From Casuarius casuarius (taxonomy: Eukaryota; Chordata; Aves; Casuariiformes; Casuariidae), in the NCBI GenBank assembly GCA_003342895.1, contig PTFA01000160.1, positions 1,384,524 through 1,448,523 on the forward strand: 64,000 bases of DNA, read 5' to 3'. Shown piece by piece: positions 58,165 to 64,000 of the stretch (within the stretch, counting starts at the first letter, position 1; every line of letters starts with the position of its first letter). Position numbers and translations under genes: made by a program. The notes under the pieces are model-generated. The model was not told where the DNA came from. It did no database searches and saw only the letters and a program-made list of their open reading frames with translations.

Positions 58165-59300
58165 TGGCCAGCAAAGGGAAGAACTCGTTAGACAATATAG
58201 ATATTTTCAAATCAGCTGGTTTTCATGAAATTCACCCCCAGGTGTGCAAGCGGTTCCAGTATTCCTGGCAGTTNTCCTTGAGGGCTTGCCGGCGATGAGG
58301 AGAGATTAAAGAGGGCTGCAGAAAGGCAAAATCTCACAGGTGGGGAGTGGGGAGTCAGGCGAGCATGCGCCAGGCAGCTTAACTCTGATCACTGGAAAAA
58401 TACTGGAGCAAATTCTCCAAAGAGCTTGTAAGCAGTTAGGAGATAAGGCAATCAGAGCGGTCAACATGGGTTTTTCAAGAACAAATCATGTCAAACCAAT
58501 CTAATGTTTCTTTTCATGACAGAGCAACAGCCACATGGATAGAGGGAAGCAGGCGCTGTCCTATATTTTGTGTTTAGTGCTTTCTGGTGCTGTCTGTCAC
58601 GGCACACTCATAAGCAAGTGAGAGAAATTGAAATGATGAAGAACTGACTGGGTGCTCCCTGCTTGAAAGCTGTGCTGATGGAGAGGTTACCACCGCTCAC
58701 TGCCAGGCTGCCGGCGTGCACGGAGCAGCGTGTCGGAGGGGCGCTCCGGGCTCGTGCATTCATTAATGGCGTGCTTGGTGGAATAGAGAGCATGCCTGCT
58801 TATTTTGCATGTGTGATTGAGCAAGAAGGACACAGGAATAGGATTAGAAATTGAGATGTTCTTGAGAAATAGGAGAAATAGTCTTGGGGGAAAAGTGAAA
58901 CAGTTCAGCAGGAATAGCTGCAAAGTTCTGCCCTTAGGAATAATCAAATGCACAAAAACGGAATAGGAAATGACTGGCAAGGCAGGGTCTGAGAGTTACA
59001 GTGCATCTCAGACTGAGCTTGAGTCCACAATGCCTCGCTGCAAGAGAAAGTCAAATATTGTCTGGGGTGCGTAGACAGCANCAGCATTTCTGAGATGCAA
59101 GGAGTGCTGGCTCTGCTCCACTTGGCCCTGGAGTGGTGCCAGGTCAGGAGCAGTTTAGGGCATGGCAATTCAAGAAAGATGTGGGAAAAGGCCAGAGAAG
59201 AGAATGATCAGAAGGAAATGCTGAACTAATGAAGATAATTTATTCAAAAGAGGAGAANACTGGAGAGGGGACATACCAGTCTCTAAAGACATAAACTTTC
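58165..59300 (+). mobile_element. Decayed CR1 LINE fragment (ORF2 reverse-transcriptase region)
   Basis: The order of recognisable CR1 ORF2 pieces is correct for a forward-strand copy. GFHEIHPQV, the usual HPRVL region, is at about 58218-58247. An ACTGGAAAAATACTGGAGCA-like block is at about 58390-58415. GTCAACATGGGTTTTTCAAG at 58460-58479 leads into KNKSCQTNL at about 58479-58506. INGVLGGIESM at about 58765-58797 comes next, then a CTTAGGAATAATCAAATGCA block near 58933-58953, and AAGATGTGGGAAAAGGCCAG at about 59176-59195. The reverse-transcriptase catalytic FADD-type box reads FACV at about 58804-58815, so both catalytic aspartates are gone. Stops and indels break the frame, and the stretch between the fingers and FADD regions is shorter than in intact elements. 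Neither the 5' part nor the terminal repeat is seen. Comparison is with CR1 consensus from memory. Confidence 0.88.
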
Positions 59301-62300
59301 GGGCTCATACCAACCTGACATCAGTCCAGCTCCTTTAACTTCAGCTACTTTTGCTGGTGTAAGAGAGGTGGGTCCCACACACACTGAGAACAGACCTGTC
59401 TGGAGGCCTCCAGACCTGGCCTCAGCTGAGCCTGGACCTCTGCAGGCAGTTATACCCTTTCCCTGCCTCTCACTGTAAGAAGCCTGCGGGCAGCAGAGCA
59501 CCACCATCATGCACCGAGGCAAGGTGCTGGCACTCTAGCAGGATGCTGGCAGCCGAGGGAGAGGTTCGAATGCCGGGATCCCCAGGGGACCCTTGTGCAA
59601 GGCTCTTAGCTGGCACAGACAGTGAATGAAGATTAAATAGCCACATAAAGTTGCTGTGCCTCTTATCAAAGAGCTGTTGCTCTCCCCTCTACTTGGAATG
59701 ACTCATGCTCTGCTAGAACNCTTTCCCCAGCCTCATCTGGGATATATTATTGCCTTGGACCCCACTCTGTTTCCTTGCAGATGTGAATTCTCTTGGAATG
59801 TCTGCCTCTCCCTCTCTCTTTTCTAGCTATTTTGCTCCTTAAATGTCCCCCTCCACAGTTAACACGTTTGCCTAAGCACNGCCCCCTTTGCTTGCACCCA
59901 GCTCTCAAAAACCTGTTAACACACATGTCCTGGAGCCAGTGCTGGCTCTCCTGATCCCTACTGACCAGGTTGTGGGCACTGAGTCCTATCACAGACCCTG
60001 GCGTATTTCCATGGGGGAGCTGNGAAACTGCGGCCTGAAGCTGCACATCACCAGAGACAGGTTTGGAAAAATCATCGGGGCAAACAGAATGGGCCTGCAC
60101 AGGTGACGGCAANGCCAGGAGCATCTCTCCTGGTCTGCACATGCAGGAAGGGCTGCTGAGGAACCACAGTCCCATCCAAGCCCTCTGCTGAGCCACTGGG
60201 GCTCTCCCTGGTCAGTGTGGTGGCCTAAGCAGCCAGGAGGGCCCTTGCCTCCACAGTGCCCTGCCTCGTTCTGCCCTGATAGATGTTAATTGAGGGACCT
60301 NGTGGCTGAGCTCAGATGGGGTGCCAGGGGCTGGGTGGGCTGTGCAGAGGAGGAGGAAGATGCTCTAGCTGGGACAGCGTATGTGAGCAGCCGGCCTCAC
60401 CTCTGCCCTTAGCGGTGTGCTGGTACTGGGAGCTCCATCCTGAAGTGCTCCTAGAAATCTAGATGAGCACACCGGGCAAACTGGCACCCTGCTATGGGAG
60501 AGGGTGGGTGGGCAGCGGGGTGCACCACGCTGGCAGCCCTTCTGCAGGCTGCCCCTGAAGCAGGAGAGAAGTCGTGGCTGTAATTAGCAGTGGATGTTCA
60601 TCCCATGAACAACAGAGCTAGAGTGGAAAAGTCAAACAATCCTGGCNACAGTGAGAAGCAGCCAGGAGACAGTCTGGGATGTGACAAGCTTCAGTCATCA
60701 TAAGCACAAAAGGAGAGAGAATTTTTGCCACAAGGTATGACATTCAGANAAATCAGATGTGAGGGATTATCTTCAATCCCATCTGGAGGTGACTTGGTCT
60801 GAGGTTTCCCCAGCAGGCAGCTATAAAAAATAACCCCTCCCTGCAGAGAAGTGGTCATCCACTGCAGTAATTTTTGCCTTGCCAAAGCAGTCCAGNCTTT
60901 TGGAAAGAGGATGCTTGCCCAGAACTCCCCCTCGTTTGGAGGCCAAAGACTGGGAGTGCAGAGAGGAGTGTGCATACTTGTATACTGGCCTGCAGGTCTG
61001 CTTGCNTGGGGCTTGCTGCAGATTCCAGAGCCATCGTGCTCTCCTGGGGCCAGTTCAGTTCTGACCTATATAGGGGAGAGAGGAGGACATTCACAGTCAG
61101 GATAGTAAGCAAAGATTCATTAGATCTTCTTATAACCTGCCAGCTGACATTTCAGAGGGGGGTGATAGTGGTACCCTTCCTTTTGGTAAGGTTTAATTTA
61201 AGTGCCTCAGAAGCCTATACATCTTTCAGTGCCTGGGACAGTGGTGACTCGAGGAGGCAGCAGAGCTAAATCAGATGCCAGACACCGATTCTTCTGCACA
61301 TCCCCAGGGACTGACAACTAGAGTTACTCTCACCATCTGTCTTCCCACATGCAGCCCCTGGAGAAGGTGCACTAACTCCAACTAACAGTGAAGACAGCAA
61401 AAGGACAAATGCTTTAATTTCCAAGTGCATGGATTTTATGTTCAGGTATTTCTGGAATGCACTGCATTAGGGGAATGTTCCTCTCTGTAACGGGACGTAG
61501 CTGTTGCACTTTTCTTGTAACAGGTGTTACGCTATGCCCATGGCTTACTGCATGTCACTGAGGGACTGACTGACTCCCACATTCCTTACCCAGGACATCT
61601 CTTCGAGGAGGTGTATTTGCGCTTTGAGATCCTCTGAGGAAAAATGTTACTGAAGTGCAGAAGATTGTATTTATTGTTCCTCGTGGTCTTGCAATTACAC
61701 CAAGCAAACTTAGAGACCAAATGGGTTGGCCAGAGACCTGAGACATAAGATGAAAGCATTTTGTTTCTAGATAGGACATGTCTTCATGGGAATGAGTTTG
61801 GTATTAATGAACCATAACCTGGCAGCCAGGTTTGTTGTGTTAACTCAAAAGCAATGAGGTGGTTGTGAATCACCAGGAGTCTGGGAGTCAGGAAGGAGTC
61901 AGTCTGGGACCAGCTTAGAAAAGTACTAGATTGGACCAAAACCTGGAACTGAACCATTTTTATTAAAGGTTGAAACTATTAAATAGTTGATATTCTTCAC
62001 ATTAGTTTTCTGTTTTACACTTCCAAGAAAACAGGAGGGAAAACCCCAAGTACCACAGAAACCATCTTAGCCCAGCTGGTTTGACTGATCCTTCTGGCTC
62101 CTTGAGGAATCTCAGCATGGGCTGAAGACACCCAAGTGCTCATGGGCCTGAGCTGTGCTCCCGCAAGCAAAGTGTCCTCCCAAAGTCCTCCAAAAGCAGC
62201 ATCGTTGTCCCAGCTCTGAAGTGAACTGGCCCAAATTGTCTGCGACTGGAGTTATTTATGATTCATACTGCTCTGCCAGAGGTCTCTGGGATTGACTGGG

Positions 62301-64000
62301 GAAGGTGATTTGTGACCTCTGCTGTCCTGTTGACCTCTTGTGGCCTGATCTTGGAAACCAGAGCNGGGAGGCTGGAGCCGGGCTGGGTCCAGGTGCCATG
62401 TGAGTACATAGAGGAGCTGGGGGTGCACTGCCAGGCTGTTCAGATGAGGTCAAAGCTGGCTCAGATCTGCAGCTGGGCCCCAGAAGAAGCAGAATTGCAG
62501 CAAGGATGGAGAATTTTTTTCTGAGGCCCCCAACGAGCATGGTTCTGCTGGCACACACGGGCCACAAGCATGGTTCTGCTGGCCACGTCACATCTAGTGA
62601 CCCCAATTAATCGGGGTGCCTGAATCCTTTAATGTCCAGTCATCACTTATTTCTTGCATGCAGATATCTGCAGGTCAGAGCAAAACCAGACAGGCTTTGT
62701 GCCCCAGCTGTCAGATGGGATTAATTCACCCCTCCCAGCCACGTTGGTGACATCTTCTCTGCCAGAGCTGCCTGGCTTTCACGTCTTGTTGATGCCAGGA
62801 TGACATTTGAATCAGAGAGGAATTCTCACAGAGAGAGGGAGCTTTGGTGGGAAACCCATTCTCTCTAGCTTTGCATATTCATTTATTATGATTAACAAGC
62901 TAATCCAGTGCCCCTCCCTCCCGTCTGACAACCTCAATACTCATCTGCACTTCAAATTATCTTTTTTCCTGCAAAATCGGGCTGTGAAGACCACCCACAG
63001 CATTGCCAAAAACTCCTTCCTCCTGCCCCGCTCCTGCTGTCTCCCCAGAGAACTCCCCTCCCTCCCCACATCCACCTGGGGTGCCAGATCTGGCTGGAGG
63101 CAAAATCCCACCTCCAGACACTCCTGTGCTTTGGGGGAGCTCATATCCAAATCCAGACAGCTCGGCTTGGCCTTTTCTCTGCTTTTATGGCTTCACGCAG
63201 TTCTGCCCCTCTACACTCTTGAGCTAAGCTCATGTTTTCTTCCCATGCTCCACCCAAAACTAATTTTCTGGCAGGTTGTCCTCATCTTCCTCGTTCAGTG
63301 ACCCCTCGACNTCTCTTCCTCAGCACCCCTCAGATGTGCAAGTCCTTCCATTCGCACCATCTATGTAGGACACAGTGGCACGGTGTTGCCAGCCCTCGCA
63401 GGAGGAGAATGCCNCCTTGCAGAGCTTGTCGCATCCAGCTGCGAGATTTTCTTCCCTTCCTCCCTGTGGACGAGCCTCTTTCTTGCAGCGCTGCACTGAC
63501 ATCAAACTCCTGCTCTTCCCCCGTAGCAAGGCGAACTGAGGGTTACTGACCTTCTCCTGAACCGGTTCCCTGTGATTCTGCTTGGTCTGCCAGCTTTTCC
63601 ACAAGCTCTAAAATACGAGCTGCTTGTCTCATTTTAAACAGCAGACCTGCTTTTATCCACGCTGGTACAGGTCTGAATAAAGGATCATTTTCCCTCAGCT
63701 GGTCATCTGCATACACACACACACACATACCCACTTACTTAGCTGTGAGGTCAAAGTTGCAGCCACTAATCACATAGGCAACACCCAAATTCACCAAAAG
63801 TATGGAGCCGTGAACATCCCAAGGGTTTGGTTTAAAGCTCACGAAAGTCGGTGGACAGGTATAGCCTCACTGCCTTTAAACTCGTGCAACCCTTGTGTTT
63901 GCTTCAGAGATGCTCTCTGGGAGCTGTTAATCCCAGAGCATTGGAGGTTAATCCAGCTTCTTGTGGGTGAGGAGTTAAACAACCAGGAGAAAGAATATAT
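59300..64000. other. Intergenic region, no gene recognised
   Basis: Mixed composition with open frames of 164 codons or less and no CpG island. A 16-17-bp direct repeat (AGCATGGTTCTGCTGGC) occurs at about 62536 and 62567. I see no RNA gene or further clear transposon. The window ends without a recognisable feature. Confidence 0.55.
63713..63727. repeat. Short (AC)n microsatellite
   Basis: About seven AC units in an otherwise ordinary stretch. Confidence 0.85.

Noticed and set aside
1..64000. CRISPR arrays, tRNA or rRNA genes, prokaryotic operons, phage or plasmid features
   Set aside because: None seen. Direct repeats are tandem without unique spacers, and composition and repeat content fit vertebrate nuclear DNA.
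1..64000. Known vertebrate microRNA hairpins
   Set aside because: Scanning by eye for a few common mature sequences (let-7, miR-9, miR-10, miR-124, miR-137, miR-219) found none. This was not exhaustive.

Overview
The window looks like vertebrate nuclear DNA, most likely from a bird or another sauropsid. I see no dense gene packing, operons, ribosome-binding sites or tRNA/rRNA genes. The left half is a GC- and CpG-rich mosaic broken by short AT-rich blocks. Interspersed repeats are scarce, and the only clear transposon is an old CR1 LINE, the typical sauropsid retroposon. The species and locus cannot be identified from the sequence alone.

No gene can be assigned with confidence. Open frames over 200 codons occur mainly in CpG-rich DNA, where stop codons are rare. 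They overlap on both strands, contain minisatellites, and match no family I recognise. One short reverse-strand stretch (57553-57760) has the look of a coding exon and is listed as a weak candidate.

Layout: (1) 1-3390 is mixed-composition sequence. (2) 3390-32300 alternates CpG-island-like segments with AT-rich blocks of about 80-400 bp that carry many TAAT, ATTA and ATTAA cores. This resembles the regulatory landscape of a vertebrate developmental gene. Within it, a 59-bp element is present twice in inverted orientation (17825-17883 and 18372-18430) at about 92% identity. (3) From about 32300 to 57500 the DNA is less GC-rich and nearly without CpG islands, with AT-rich regulatory-like blocks at 36830-37980, 46650-46940 and 47505-47710. 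(4) At 57740-58160 a CpG island is interrupted by a 90-base assembly gap that begins inside a tandem repeat. (5) At 58165-59300 lies a decayed CR1 LINE. (6) 59300-64000 holds no recognisable gene.

Isolated single Ns occur roughly every 280 bases in 1-14484 and continue more sparsely after 28535, but none occurs in the 14 kb between. That block therefore has a different assembly or variation history from its flanks. It contains the inverted repeat, so the repeat needs checking against raw reads.

Nothing here can be linked into a pathway. If the window is functional, it is most plausibly non-coding regulatory DNA acting on a gene outside it. That is inferred from composition and motifs; no alignment could be run.
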